The translations under genes and the position numbers were made by a program. Below the pieces are notes generated by a model. The model did not search any database and was not told the DNA's origin. It worked only from the letters and a program-made list of their open reading frames with translations. A stretch of 64,000 nucleotides of DNA from Sinorhizobium terangae (GTDB lineage Bacteria; Pseudomonadota; Alphaproteobacteria; Rhizobiales; Rhizobiaceae). Below, one piece after another: positions 7,972-16,847 of this stretch (positions are counted from its first letter, which is position 1; the number at the start of each line of letters is the position of its first letter). The stretch is taken from positions 98,549 to 162,548 of the forward strand of contig NZ_WITC01000033.1 in the NCBI RefSeq assembly GCF_009601505.1, read 5' to 3'.

Positions 7972-9582
7972 TCAGGCCTCGAGCCAGACATATTCCGCAA
8001 AAGCATAACCCATCTGCCCACCAAGCGGATTGGCTTCCAAGCCCTTGAGCTTGGCGGTGATCGCGTCGACGTTGGAGATATAGGCCGGAATGATGGTGCC
8101 GGCCTCGTTGGCGACCATTACCTGCATCTCGTTGTAGATCGCCTTGCGCTTCTCCTGGTCGAGCGAGCCGCGCGCCTCGATCAGCATCTTATCGAATTTC
8201 TCCGATTTGTATTGGCTCTCGTTCCACGGAGCCTCCGAGGCGTAGAGCAGCGAGAACAGGATATCCGGTGTCGGACGCGGGTTGATATTGCCGAAGTGGA
8301 CCGGCGCCTTCAGCCAGTAATTGTCCCAATAACCGTCCGAGGGTACGCGCTGGACGTCGAGCTTCAGGCCGATCTCGGCCGCAGAGGCCTGGATGATCAT
8401 TGCCATGTCGATCGCCGAGTTGGCCGCCTCAGATGCGATCACTGGGATCGACTGTCCCAGCACGCCGGCCTTCTCGAAGTGGAACTTCGCCTTCTCGGGA
8501 TCAAAGGCGCGCGGCTTCAGGTCGGGATTGTGATAGAAGTTGGCCGGGGATACCGGCTGGTCGTTACCGACCTCGCCCAAGCCGCGCAGCGCCGATTTGA
8601 CGATCTGCTCGCGGTTGACGAGGTACTTCATGCCCTCGACGAAGTCGCGCTTGCTGCCGGGTTCCATGTCCAACCGCATGTTGAGATTGGTGTAGTTGCC
8701 GGAGGTGGTCTTCGAGAGCACGAAGCCATCGCCCTGGCTCTCGACCAGGCGCATCGAACGCGGATTGATTGTGGCGGCCAAATGGATATCACCGGACAGG
8801 AGCGCATTCACGCGCGAGCTGTCGTCGCTGATCGCGAAATACTCGAAGGAATCGACGTGCGGTCCGGACTTCCAGTAATTCTTGTTCTTGATACCAACGG
8901 AGCGCACGCCTGGCTCGAAGACCTCTCTTACGAAAGCGCCCGTGCCGTTCCCCTTGGAGAAGTCGGTGGTGCCGTCGGCGACGATCATGAAGTGGTGCAT
9001 CGACAGGATGGTCGGCAGGTCGGCGTTCGGATTGGCAAGCGTGATTTCGACGGTCTGCTTGTCAACCGCCCTGAAGCCGGTCATCTGTGCGGCGATCTTT
9101 GCGACCTTCGATCCGACGGATGGATCGAGATGGCGTTTCAACGAGAAGACCACGTCGTCGGCGGTCAACGGCTTGCCGTCGTGGAAGGTGACGCCCTTCC
9201 TAAGCTTGACTGTCCAGGTCTTCGCATCTTTGGTATCGATCGTTTCGGCCAGCTCCATCTGCGGCGTACCGCTTTTATCGAGGAAGGTGAGGCGGTTATA
9301 GAAGGAGCAGCAGCGCACATAGTCGGTAGACAGCGACGCCTTGGCCGGGTCGAGCGTGTCGGCGGTGGAGGATGACCAGCCGGCTGCCTTGAGCACGCCG
9401 CCGGAAACCGGTGTCGCCGCAACCGCATTACCGGCTCGGCCGAGCACGAGGGTGCCTGCGGAGAGGGCGACACCGCCGGCCAGCATCATCTGCAGCAGTT
9501 CGCGGCGGGTGGCGCCGCGACGGATGGCGTTTTCGACCATGGCGTCGTCGGATTTGGTCCAATTGGTGATCTTGTCGTTCAT
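7972..9582 (-). CDS. Peptide/opine-type ABC transporter substrate-binding protein, Tat signal
   Basis: A 536-residue class C (DppA/OppA/SBP_bac_5) periplasmic binding protein. The N-terminus carries a twin-arginine signal (RRELLQMMLAGGVALSAGT, about residues 24-42) after a long n-region, which is common for rhizobial members. The mature part contains the family hallmark AKTWTVKLRKGVTFHDGKPL and LTADDVVFSLKRHLD. Starts at an ATG with AAAGGGGAA upstream. It delivers the solute to the permeases downstream. Class C proteins bind peptides, opines, nickel or oligosaccharides; the neighbouring oxidases and aminotransferase favour a peptide, amine or opine-like ligand. Confidence 0.94.
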   Translation of the reverse strand: MNDKITNWTKSDDAMVENAIRRGATRRELLQMMLAGGVALSAGTLVLGRAGNAVAATPVSGGVLKAAGWSSSTADTLDPAKASLSTDYVRCCSFYNRLTFLDKSGTPQMELAETIDTKDAKTWTVKLRKGVTFHDGKPLTADDVVFSLKRHLDPSVGSKVAKIAAQMTGFRAVDKQTVEITLANPNADLPTILSMHHFMIVADGTTDFSKGNGTGAFVREVFEPGVRSVGIKNKNYWKSGPHVDSFEYFAISDDSSRVNALLSGDIHLAATINPRSMRLVESQGDGFVLSKTTSGNYTNLNMRLDMEPGSKRDFVEGMKYLVNREQIVKSALRGLGEVGNDQPVSPANFYHNPDLKPRAFDPEKAKFHFEKAGVLGQSIPVIASEAANSAIDMAMIIQASAAEIGLKLDVQRVPSDGYWDNYWLKAPVHFGNINPRPTPDILFSLLYASEAPWNESQYKSEKFDKMLIEARGSLDQEKRKAIYNEMQVMVANEAGTIIPAYISNVDAITAKLKGLEANPLGGQMGYAFAEYVWLEA

Positions 9583-9647
9583 GTCATTCCCCTTTTCGTC
9601 TGTTGGCGGGCTGCCCGTCTTCCGTGGGCTTAGACCCAGTGAACTGG

Positions 9648-10361
9648 TTAGCTACGTGCGACGGCCACGGCATCGGCGAGGCCGGCCATGGAGGTGAAGT
9701 GGTAGTCGGGCTCGGTGAACTCGGCCGGCTCTATGGTGCCGCCGTAACCTTCCTGCGCGTGGCGTCGCTCGATCCAGCAGTTGGTCAGCCCAAGCTTCCG
9801 TGAAATGCCGATGTCGTGGTACTGGCTCTGCGCGACATGCAGGACATCGTCCTTCGAATTGCCTTCCGAGCCGATGAAGTCGAAAACCTTCTGAAAGAAG
9901 GCGGGATCAGGCTTTTCGGTGCCGGTATCGTCGGCGGTGAAGGCGGCGTAGAAGGGATCGCCCAGTTCCTTGGCGAAGAAATCGAAGGCCCAGCGGCGCG
10001 CATTGGTCATAGCGACAAGCCGGTAATCCTTCGCAAGGCGCGCCAGCGCTTCGGCGCTGTCTCCGAAGGCCCTCCAGTTCCCGGCGGAGTCCCTCAGACG
10101 CTCGCCATATTTCCGCTCAGTCGGAAGGCCGAGCTTCGGCGCGATTTCAAGATAGACGCGCACCAGATCGTCCGGGAAGAGGTCGGCGTCCTTGGAGTAG
10201 CGCGCCGTGCGGTAGAGGCTGAGCGCCTCCTCGCCGTCGATCGTGACACCAGCCTCGGCGGCGATGCCGGCAAGGCAATCCTTGAGGCCGCCCTCGAAGT
10301 CGATCAGCGTGCCGACGACGTCGAACGTCATGTATTTGAATTCGGGAAGGCTCTTGTACAC
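9648..10361 (-). CDS. HAD-superfamily type II hydrolase (2-haloacid dehalogenase-like)
   Basis: A HAD subfamily II protein, 237 residues if the GTG at 10361 is used (TGGGGA about ten bases upstream); the frame is open to 10559 but the extension has no family resemblance. Motif I is FDVVGTLID, with the nucleophile Asp but valine where L-2-haloacid dehalogenases have tyrosine (FDxYGT). Motif II is replaced by AMTNARR, Lys is present in GTEKPDPAFF, and motif III lies in AQSQYHDIGISRKLGLTNC. It is transcribed just ahead of the ABC transporter operon. It may act on a carboxylate or phosphate intermediate; dehalogenation is only a family label here. Confidence 0.85.
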   Translation of the reverse strand: MYKSLPEFKYMTFDVVGTLIDFEGGLKDCLAGIAAEAGVTIDGEEALSLYRTARYSKDADLFPDDLVRVYLEIAPKLGLPTERKYGERLRDSAGNWRAFGDSAEALARLAKDYRLVAMTNARRWAFDFFAKELGDPFYAAFTADDTGTEKPDPAFFQKVFDFIGSEGNSKDDVLHVAQSQYHDIGISRKLGLTNCWIERRHAQEGYGGTIEPAEFTEPDYHFTSMAGLADAVAVARS

Positions 10362-10513
10362 ATCGATTCCCCAGTTTTTTCGCGTCCCAGGCCGGAACGC
10401 CGACTTCATCAAGAAGAATATTCTGTTCCCGTCGGCGGGATGTTTTCCCCCGCTCTTGCTGGAAAGGCCGCATATGCTGGGATCCGGCCGCTTCCTTGAT
10501 TTGAGTTTGGCAG

Positions 10514-10593
10514 TTGTGCCGCGCTGGAGTCTCTGAAAGGGCACCGTGGCGCGGCACAAAATTTCGAATATGGCGGTTCCGCGATATATCGCG
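10514..10593. promoter_or_regulatory. Long inverted repeat and palindrome upstream of the HAD/ABC operon
   Basis: TTGTGCCGCGC (10514-10524) and GCGCGGCACAA (10549-10559) are perfect 11-bp inverted arms separated by 24 bases. CGCGATATATCGCG (10580-10593) is a perfect 14-bp palindrome. Both lie in the 243-bp gap between the aminotransferase stop and the HAD start, so they could be operators of the HAD/ABC operon or a readthrough attenuator. TTGTGCC also occurs in the Lrp promoter dyad near 3597. Confidence 0.5.
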
Positions 10594-10604
10594 TCAGTCG
10601 TCCA

Positions 10605-11981
10605 TCAGGCCCTCAAAGCCTGGCGAACATCCAGGTCTTCCAAGGTCTCGTCCAACGTTTGGCGGGTGCGCTCGACGATTGCGTCGATCTCCGCTTCGGT
10701 GCAGCAGAGCGGCGGCGCGTAGCCCAGCACGCCATTGGCGAAGGCACGGATGACAAGGCCGTTTTCCCAGGCACGGTCGAAGATGCGGCGCGCCGGCTCC
10801 GCGGCTGCCGGCAAAGGGGTCTTCCTCACTTTGTCGACGACGAGCTCGACGGCGGCCAGCATGCCGCGGCCGCGCACATCGCCGACGAGCGGGTGGTCTC
10901 TCAGGCTTTCAAGGCCCTGCATCAGACGGGCACCGGCCTTCCGCCCGTTTTCCAGCAGACCGCCTTCGTAAAGCTTCAGCACTTCCAGGCCGACCGCCGC
11001 ACTGACCGGATGAGCCGAATAGGTATAGCCGTGGCCGACGGCGGCAGCGCCGGCACCGTCGGCGATCGTCTGATAGACATGGTCGGCCATGAAGACCGCG
11101 CCCATCGGAACATAGCCGGAGGTAAGCCCCTTCGCCGTGGCGATGAAATCCGGCACGATCTCGTCCTCCTCGCAGGCGAAGAGCGGGCCAGTGCGGCCGA
11201 AGCCGGTGATCACCTCGTCTGCAACGAACAGGATGCCGAGCTCGCGGCAGAGTTCGCGCATCGCCTTCATCCAGCCCTTGGGCGGCACCAGCACGCCGCC
11301 CGAGCCCTGGATCGGCTCGGCGTAGAAGGCGGCGACCCGTTCGGGGCCGATTTCCTCGACCTTGCGCCTCAGCGCGGCGAGCGAGGCGTCGATGATCGCC
11401 TGCGGAGCCTCACCCACCGGATTGCGGTAGGCATAATGCGACGGGATCTTGTGCTGCCAGTCGAAAGGAATGCCGAAGCCGGCATGGAAGGCCGGCAGCG
11501 CGGTCAGCCCGGCGCCGACCGTCGAGGAGCCGTGATAGCCCTGTTCGACCGAGATGAATTGATCGCGCTGCGGCTCGCCACGGGCAATCCAATAGTAGCG
11601 GATGAAGCGGATCGTACTGTCGACGGCATCGGAGCCGCCTAGCGTAAAATAGACATGGTTGAGATCGCCTGGCGCGCGTTCGGCGAGTTCCGAAGCGAGG
11701 CGGATTGCCGGCTCCGAACCGAGGCCGAAATAGGCCGTCGCGTAGGGCAGTTCACGCATCTGCTTTGCCGCCGCCTCGACGATGCTCTCATGTCCGTAGC
11801 CGGCATTGACGCACCAGAGGCCGGCGAAACCGTCGATCAGCTGCTTGCCCGAAGCGTCGGTAACCGTCGCGCCCTTGGCAGAGGCGAGCACGCGCACGCC
11901 GAGCTTTTCGTGGCTGCGATAGGAGGCGACCGGATGGATGAGGTGGGCGCGATCGAGTTCGATGAGAGAGTTGCTGTACAT
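10605..11981 (-). CDS. Class III aminotransferase (PLP, omega-amino acid/amine type)
   Basis: A 458-residue class III (subgroup II) aminotransferase. The PLP-binding lysine is in IATAKGLTSGYVPMGAV and is preceded by FVADEVITGFGRTG, whose aspartate contacts the pyridine nitrogen. Members move the amino group of putrescine, beta-alanine, GABA or similar omega-amines to pyruvate or 2-oxoglutarate. The ATG at 11981 (MYSNSLIEL) has CGGAG upstream; TTG at 11984 is also in frame. It lies 14 bases after the GNAT gene, probably in one operon. With the aldehyde dehydrogenases of this locus it would feed an amine into semialdehyde oxidation. Confidence 0.93.
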   Translation of the reverse strand: MYSNSLIELDRAHLIHPVASYRSHEKLGVRVLASAKGATVTDASGKQLIDGFAGLWCVNAGYGHESIVEAAAKQMRELPYATAYFGLGSEPAIRLASELAERAPGDLNHVYFTLGGSDAVDSTIRFIRYYWIARGEPQRDQFISVEQGYHGSSTVGAGLTALPAFHAGFGIPFDWQHKIPSHYAYRNPVGEAPQAIIDASLAALRRKVEEIGPERVAAFYAEPIQGSGGVLVPPKGWMKAMRELCRELGILFVADEVITGFGRTGPLFACEEDEIVPDFIATAKGLTSGYVPMGAVFMADHVYQTIADGAGAAAVGHGYTYSAHPVSAAVGLEVLKLYEGGLLENGRKAGARLMQGLESLRDHPLVGDVRGRGMLAAVELVVDKVRKTPLPAAAEPARRIFDRAWENGLVIRAFANGVLGYAPPLCCTEAEIDAIVERTRQTLDETLEDLDVRQALRA

Positions 11982-11995
11982 CAAAAATCTCCGGA

Positions 11996-12847
11996 TCAGC
12001 CGAGCGCCTGGTTGGCGAGGGCAAAGGTGTTAGCGATGGGATCGGCGGATCGGCGGATCGGCGGCTTCATCATGGCGATGCCGCCGCCGACATGGGCCAT
12101 TCCCAGTTCGGCAAGCCAGGGCGCGAGGCCGGTGGCGGCCGTGGTGTCCACTCTGAGGAACCGGCCAGGCCGTGCGGCAATGAAATGCGCGACAAGCGCC
12201 TTGGCATCATCAAGGTCGGCGGCAACGACCGGCCCGATGACCTCGCCGCGGCCAAACGGGCGTATCGCCGCGAAACCCGAGACACGGCCTTCACGGCGGC
12301 GGATGGCGAATTCACCGGCTCTGGCGAGATAAGCGACCAATCCTTTGCGGTCGGCGCCGAATGCGCGGCGGTCGAGCGCCGCGATAGCGTCGATGTCGGC
12401 AGCGGTTGCGCTCTCGATCCCCCGCGGCGCGGCGACGGCGCCGACCACACCCTGGTGCTGCAGCACGCGCCCGGTCTCCTGAAAGCCAAGTTTCTCATAG
12501 AGCGCCAACCCCTCGGTGGTCGCCACGAGCCGCAGCGGTCGATCGCCGGCGATCCGCAGCGCGGCGTCCATGAGCGTCCGGCCGAGACCGCGGCCGCGCA
12601 TCGTCTCGTCGACGATGACCATATTGATCGTCGCGCAGTTCGCCTTATAGGGCGTGACGAGCACAGTGCCGACGACCCGGGCATCCTCGATGGCCACCAC
12701 GCCTTCGCTCAAGGCGAGCGCCATCTGCCAATCCTCCAGGCGATGCGGCCAGCCGGCCTGCCGGGAGAGCCTGACGGCGGCTTCCAGATGCTCGGTACCG
12801 AAGGCAGTGATCTCGATCTGATTTGTCTGCATGTGGATGTCCTTCAT
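11996..12847 (-). CDS. GNAT family N-acetyltransferase, tandem-domain type
   Basis: A 283-residue GNAT protein. The first domain (about 5-135) holds the acetyl-CoA motif VDETMRGRGLGRTLMDAAL; the rest (about 140-280) resembles a second, degenerate GNAT/YitH-like domain (AIAALDRRAFGADRKGLVAYL). Such proteins acetylate small amines or amino acids. The ATG at 12832 (MQTNQIE) with AAGGA upstream is an equally good start. It is the first gene of the unit that continues into the class III aminotransferase, 14 bases away, so a role in acting on the same amine substrate is inferred. Confidence 0.85.
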   Translation of the reverse strand: MKDIHMQTNQIEITAFGTEHLEAAVRLSRQAGWPHRLEDWQMALALSEGVVAIEDARVVGTVLVTPYKANCATINMVIVDETMRGRGLGRTLMDAALRIAGDRPLRLVATTEGLALYEKLGFQETGRVLQHQGVVGAVAAPRGIESATAADIDAIAALDRRAFGADRKGLVAYLARAGEFAIRRREGRVSGFAAIRPFGRGEVIGPVVAADLDDAKALVAHFIAARPGRFLRVDTTAATGLAPWLAELGMAHVGGGIAMMKPPIRRSADPIANTFALANQALG

Positions 12848-13149
12848 TTCCTGCCCTGAACTCTGCAGGAGTGGTGGCCGGCAGATCGTCTGAAGGCTGC
12901 GGCCCGCGCGATATCTTATAGCTTTGCTCTCGCGGGCTGCCGCATCTTATGCTGGCAGGCAGGAGCGGATGCGAAATGTGCGCGGCAAGAAGCAGGGCGG
13001 CGGGCAACGCTCGCAACCTTCTGCCAAAGCCGACTTTGGATACGATAGATTCTGCTTCGATCGTTGCGAAATCAGGTGAGCCGAGGAATGAGCTGGCGCC
13101 TATGATCTTACACGTAAACCCTGGTCCCGCTCTTTCAAGGATAGTTCAC
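12848..13149. other. Divergent intergenic region, GNAT/aminotransferase versus HAD/oxidase units
   Basis: The 302-bp gap carries promoters for both directions. ATCTTATAGC (near 12911) and ATCTTATGC (near 12942) form an imperfect direct repeat about 32 bases apart. The open frame that runs through it from 12949 in phase with the HAD gene has no family resemblance and is taken as non-coding. Confidence 0.4.
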
Positions 13150-13818
13150 ATGTCGACCTTCCGGCCGAAATACATCACCTTCGACTGCTATGGCACGCTG
13201 ACCAACTTCCAGATGGCGGAAGCGGCGCGCGACCTCTACGGCGAACAACTCGACGAGCCGCGCATGGCGGAGTTCATCAAGAATTTCGCCGCCTATCGCC
13301 TCGACGAGATCCTCGGCGACTGGAAGCCCTATGCGGAGGTGGTGCACAATTCGCTCGAACGGACCTGCAAGCGCAATGGCATAAAATTCCGCGAGGAAGC
13401 GGCGCGCATGGTCTATGAGCGCGTCCCGAGTTGGGGTCCGCATCCCGACGTGCCTGCCGGTCTCGCCAAGGTCGCAAAAGAGATTCCTCTGGTCATTCTC
13501 TCGAATGCGATGAACTCGCAGATCATGTCGAACGTCGAAAAGCTGGGCGCTCCCTTCCACGCCGTCTACACTGCCGAACAGGCCCAGGCTTACAAGCCGC
13601 GTTTCAAGGCGTTCGAATACATGCTCGACATGCTCGGCTGCGGTCCGGAGGACATTCTTCACTGCTCGTCCTCCTTCCGCTATGACCTGATGTCGGCGCA
13701 TGACCTCGGCATCAAAAACAAGGTCTGGGTCAATCGCGGCCACGAGCCGGCCAATCCCTATTACGGCTACGTGGAGATCACCGGTATCTCCGGCCTGCCG
13801 GGCGTCGTCGGGCTCTAA
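13150..13818 (+). CDS. HAD-superfamily type II hydrolase (L-2-haloacid dehalogenase family)
   Basis: A 222-residue HAD-II protein with the complete family signature: nucleophile motif FDCYGTLTNF (residues 9-18), LSNAMNSQI as motif II, lysine in YKPRFKAFEYML and motif III CSSSFRYDLMSAHDLGIKNKVWVNR. AAGGA lies nine bases before ATG 13150. It is followed after 17 bases by an FAD oxidase, so the two are probably co-transcribed. It is more canonical than the paralogue at 9648. Two HAD-II proteins in one catabolic locus suggest hydrolysis of a substituted carboxylic acid or phosphate, but the real substrate is unknown. Confidence 0.9.
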   Translation: MSTFRPKYITFDCYGTLTNFQMAEAARDLYGEQLDEPRMAEFIKNFAAYRLDEILGDWKPYAEVVHNSLERTCKRNGIKFREEAARMVYERVPSWGPHPDVPAGLAKVAKEIPLVILSNAMNSQIMSNVEKLGAPFHAVYTAEQAQAYKPRFKAFEYMLDMLGCGPEDILHCSSSFRYDLMSAHDLGIKNKVWVNRGHEPANPYYGYVEITGISGLPGVVGL

Positions 13819-13835
13819 GAGAAGGCGCGTTCGCC

Positions 13836-15110
13836 ATGAAATTCCTGTCCTACTGGCACGACACCGCCCCGGCCTTTGCCGGGGCTGCCCAGGGTCCGGT
13901 CGAGGGCCATTACGACGTCGCAGTGATTGGCGGCGGCTTCACCGGCCTCGCTGCTGCTCGGCAGCTCGCCAAGGCTGGCGCCAAGGTCGTCGTGCTGGAG
14001 GCGGAGAGGGTTGGCTGGGGTGCCTCCGGCCGCAATGGCGGGCACCTCAACAACGGACTTGCGCATAGCTATCAGGCGGCCAAGGCGGAACTCGGCAAGG
14101 AACGGGCTATCGCCCTTTACAGGGCGCTCGACGACTCGATCGACACGATCGAGTCGTTGATCGCCGAGGAGGGAATCGACTGCAGTTTCCGGCGCGCCGG
14201 CAAACTGAAGCTCGCCTCGAAACCACAGCATTTCGACGCCATCGCCCGCAACTTCGAAGCCGTGCACGCGGAGGTCGACCCCGATACCGCGCTTCTCAGC
14301 GCCGACGACCTGAAGCAGGAAGTCGGCGCGCCTTTCTTCGGCGCCATGCTCTCGAAGAAGAGCGCGATGATGCATATGGGCCGCTATGTCGTCGGTCTCG
14401 CCGATGCGGCAACGCGCCACGGCGCGACGATCTTCGAGGGTGGCGCCGTCACGGAGCATCGGCAGACGGGCGGCCGGCACCATCTCAAGACCACGCGCGG
14501 CAGCGTCACCGCGGATGCGGTTCTTGTCGCCACCGGCGCCTATACGCCTTCGACCTTCGGTTATTTCCGCCGCCGCATCATCGCGGTCGGCAGCTTCATC
14601 ATCGCCACCCGACCGCTGACAAAGGCGGAGATCGCAGCGACAATGCCGGGTAACCGCACCTGCGTCACGTCGATGAACATCGGCAATTATTTCAGGCTTT
14701 CACCCGACAAGCGGCTGATCTTCGGTGGCCGCGCCCGCTTCTCGGCGACATCCGACCAGCGCTCGGACGCGAAAAGTGGCGCGATCCTCACGGCGAGTCT
14801 TGCCGAGATCTTTCCGCAGCTCGCCAATACCGAGATCGACTATTGCTGGGGCGGTCTCGTCGACATGACCAAGGACCGCTTCCCCCGCGCCGGCTATCAC
14901 GATGGCGTCTGGTACGCCATGGGCTATTCCGGCCACGGCGCGCAGCTTTCGACGCATCTCGGGATGATCATTGCGGACGCGATCCTCGACCGGCCGGACC
15001 GCAATCCGCTAAGAGGTCTCGAATGGCCGGCTGTGCCAGGGCATTTCGGCAAGCCCTGGTTCCTGCCGCTCGTCGGCATCTATTACAAGATGCTGGACAG
15101 GATCCAGTAG
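13836..15110 (+). CDS. FAD-dependent oxidoreductase, PuuB/OrdL (gamma-glutamylputrescine oxidase) family
   Basis: A 424-residue DAO-family oxidase close to PuuB/OrdL. It has VAVIGGGFTGLAAARQLAKAG (residues 28-48) for ADP binding, the PuuB-type WGASGRNGGHLNNGL segment and C-terminal WYAMGYSGHGAQLSTHLG contacting FAD. PuuB oxidises gamma-glutamylputrescine to the aldehyde, which PuuC and GabD-type dehydrogenases then oxidise; both types are encoded just downstream on the opposite strand. A PuuA-type glutamyl ligase and PuuD hydrolase are absent here, so the substrate may be a different N-substituted amine. It ends convergent with the aldehyde dehydrogenase gene. Confidence 0.9.
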   Translation: MKFLSYWHDTAPAFAGAAQGPVEGHYDVAVIGGGFTGLAAARQLAKAGAKVVVLEAERVGWGASGRNGGHLNNGLAHSYQAAKAELGKERAIALYRALDDSIDTIESLIAEEGIDCSFRRAGKLKLASKPQHFDAIARNFEAVHAEVDPDTALLSADDLKQEVGAPFFGAMLSKKSAMMHMGRYVVGLADAATRHGATIFEGGAVTEHRQTGGRHHLKTTRGSVTADAVLVATGAYTPSTFGYFRRRIIAVGSFIIATRPLTKAEIAATMPGNRTCVTSMNIGNYFRLSPDKRLIFGGRARFSATSDQRSDAKSGAILTASLAEIFPQLANTEIDYCWGGLVDMTKDRFPRAGYHDGVWYAMGYSGHGAQLSTHLGMIIADAILDRPDRNPLRGLEWPAVPGHFGKPWFLPLVGIYYKMLDRIQ

Positions 15111-15272
15111 CTACCGCGAGGGGCATATCCGCATGCGCTTTCCCGGCACATGTTCACGCCTTCTGGATTACCCCTGAAGATGCCTATGCCAGATCACGAA
15201 GACTCCTCAGTGAGTTTAAACCATCACCCTTGCTTTACCTACCCGCACAGGCGCTACAACCAGTCTAGAGAC

Positions 15273-15316
15273 GCCCGGCCGACAAACGAATGCCGGGCAG
15301 TGTTCGACCGCCCGGC
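15273..15316. terminator. GC-rich hairpins between convergent genes
   Basis: GCCCGGC (15273-15279) can pair with GCCGGGC (15292-15298), and the latter can alternatively pair with a second GCCCGGC (15310-15316). The location between convergent stops at 15110 and 15383 suggests a bidirectional terminator; no strong U-tract follows. The rest of this 272-bp gap shows nothing else. Confidence 0.45.
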
Positions 15317-15382
15317 AGGATCATCATGCTGACACTTGTAGATGTCGGCAGACGGGTGAGGCGATGCGCCGAGAACCGACGG

Positions 15383-16834
15383 CTATCCCAGCCCGCCGAT
15401 ATGAAAGCTCTTCATCTCGAGATATTCCTCAATACCGACCTGGGCGCCCTCGCGGCCGAGGCCGGATTGCTTGACGCCGCCGAAGGGGGCGACTTCGGTG
15501 GAGATGGCGCCGGTGTTGAGTCCGATCATGCCGAACTCCAGCGCTTCCCCGACGCGCCAGGCGCGCTTCAGGCTTTCCGTGTAGAAATAGGCAGCTAGGC
15601 CGAAGGGCGTGTCGTTGGCGATTGCGATCGCCTCCTCTTCCGCCTCGAAACGGAAGAGCGGAGCAACAGGGCCGAAGGTCTCTTCGCTGGCGAGCAGCAT
15701 GTCGGTAGTGGCACCCGTCAGCACGATCGGGGCGGCGTATTGCCGACCCTCCGGTGACCTGCCTTTCGCCGCAACCTTAGCCCCCTTGGCAAGCGCGTCC
15801 TCGACATGGCGGTTTATCTTTTCGATCGCCGCTTCGTTGATCATCGGGCCGATCGCCATGCCGGGCTCGGTGCCTGGACCGACCTTCATGGCGTTGACGC
15901 GGACGCCAAGCTTCTCTGCGAAGGCGTCGTAGACTCCGGCCTGCACCAGGATACGGTTGGCGCAGACGCAGGTCTGGCCGCCATTGCGGAACTTCGAGGC
16001 GATCGCGCCTTCAACAGCGAGATCGAGATCGGCGTCATCGAAGACGATAAAGGGGGCATTGCCGCCGAGTTCGAGGGAGAGCCGCTTGACGCTGTCTGCG
16101 GCACCACGCATCAGCAGCGAGCCAACGCGCGTCGAGCCGGTAAACGAGATCTTGCGCACCGTCTCGTTCGCCATGAACTCGTTACCAATCGCCGTTGGCA
16201 TACCGGTGACGATGTTGATGACGCCGGCCGGAATACCGGCACGCTCGGCGAGCACGCCGAGGGCGACCGCAGAAAAGGGTGTGAATTCCGAAGGCTTGAT
16301 GACAACCGTACAGCCTGCGGCCAATGCGGGTGCCACCTTGCGGGTGATCATCGCGTTCGGGAAATTCCAAGGCGTGACGATGGCGCAGACGCCGACCGCT
16401 TCTTTGAGCACGACGATGCGGCGGTCCGGCGTCGGCGAGGGGATGGTGTGTCCGCCGATGCGGCGCGCTTCCTCGGCGAACCATTTGACGAAGGCAGCCC
16501 CGTAGCGGATCTCGCTGCGTGCCTCGTCGAGCGGCTTACCCTGCTCCAAGGTCAGCAGCAGCGCCAGGTCCTCGAGTTTTTCGATCATCAGCGCGTACCA
16601 GCGCTCCAGTAGCGCGGCGCGCTCGGCATGCGTCTTCTTCTTCCAGGGCCCGAAAGCGGCACTGGCAACGTCGATCGCCGCCCGGGTCTCGGCCGTTCCC
16701 ATGTCCGGCACGGTACCGAGGACGGCCTGGCTGGCCGGATCTATGACCTCGACGACGTCGCCTGATGCCGCGCCGATCCACTCACCGCCGATCAGGCCCG
16801 ATTGCCGGAAAAGTTCCTTATCCTTCAACTTCAT
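15383..16834 (-). CDS. NAD(P)-dependent succinate-semialdehyde dehydrogenase (GabD-like)
   Basis: A 483-residue aldehyde dehydrogenase of the GabD type. The catalytic glutamate is in LELGGNAPFIVFDDADLD and the catalytic cysteine in NGGQTCVCANRI; TPWNFPNAMITRKVAPALAA and SFTGSTRVG line the cofactor site. GabD oxidises succinate semialdehyde to succinate, the last step of GABA or putrescine breakdown. The start at 16834 (MKLKDKEL) has GGAGGAA seven to thirteen bases upstream; the frame to 16966 overlaps the next gene and is rejected. It follows the tartrate-dehydrogenase-like gene by 13 bases in a three-gene operon beginning at 19364. Confidence 0.93.
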   Translation of the reverse strand: MKLKDKELFRQSGLIGGEWIGAASGDVVEVIDPASQAVLGTVPDMGTAETRAAIDVASAAFGPWKKKTHAERAALLERWYALMIEKLEDLALLLTLEQGKPLDEARSEIRYGAAFVKWFAEEARRIGGHTIPSPTPDRRIVVLKEAVGVCAIVTPWNFPNAMITRKVAPALAAGCTVVIKPSEFTPFSAVALGVLAERAGIPAGVINIVTGMPTAIGNEFMANETVRKISFTGSTRVGSLLMRGAADSVKRLSLELGGNAPFIVFDDADLDLAVEGAIASKFRNGGQTCVCANRILVQAGVYDAFAEKLGVRVNAMKVGPGTEPGMAIGPMINEAAIEKINRHVEDALAKGAKVAAKGRSPEGRQYAAPIVLTGATTDMLLASEETFGPVAPLFRFEAEEEAIAIANDTPFGLAAYFYTESLKRAWRVGEALEFGMIGLNTGAISTEVAPFGGVKQSGLGREGAQVGIEEYLEMKSFHIGGLG

Positions 16835-16847
16835 CTGCTGTTCCTCC

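Noticed and set aside
7939..9375. 478-codon + strand frame
   Set aside because: Antisense to the Tat-exported peptide-binding protein; no motif.
12949..13149. N-terminal extension of the HAD gene at 13150
   Set aside because: The extension lacks family resemblance and covers the promoter gap; ATG 13150 has a ribosome site and gives the normal length.
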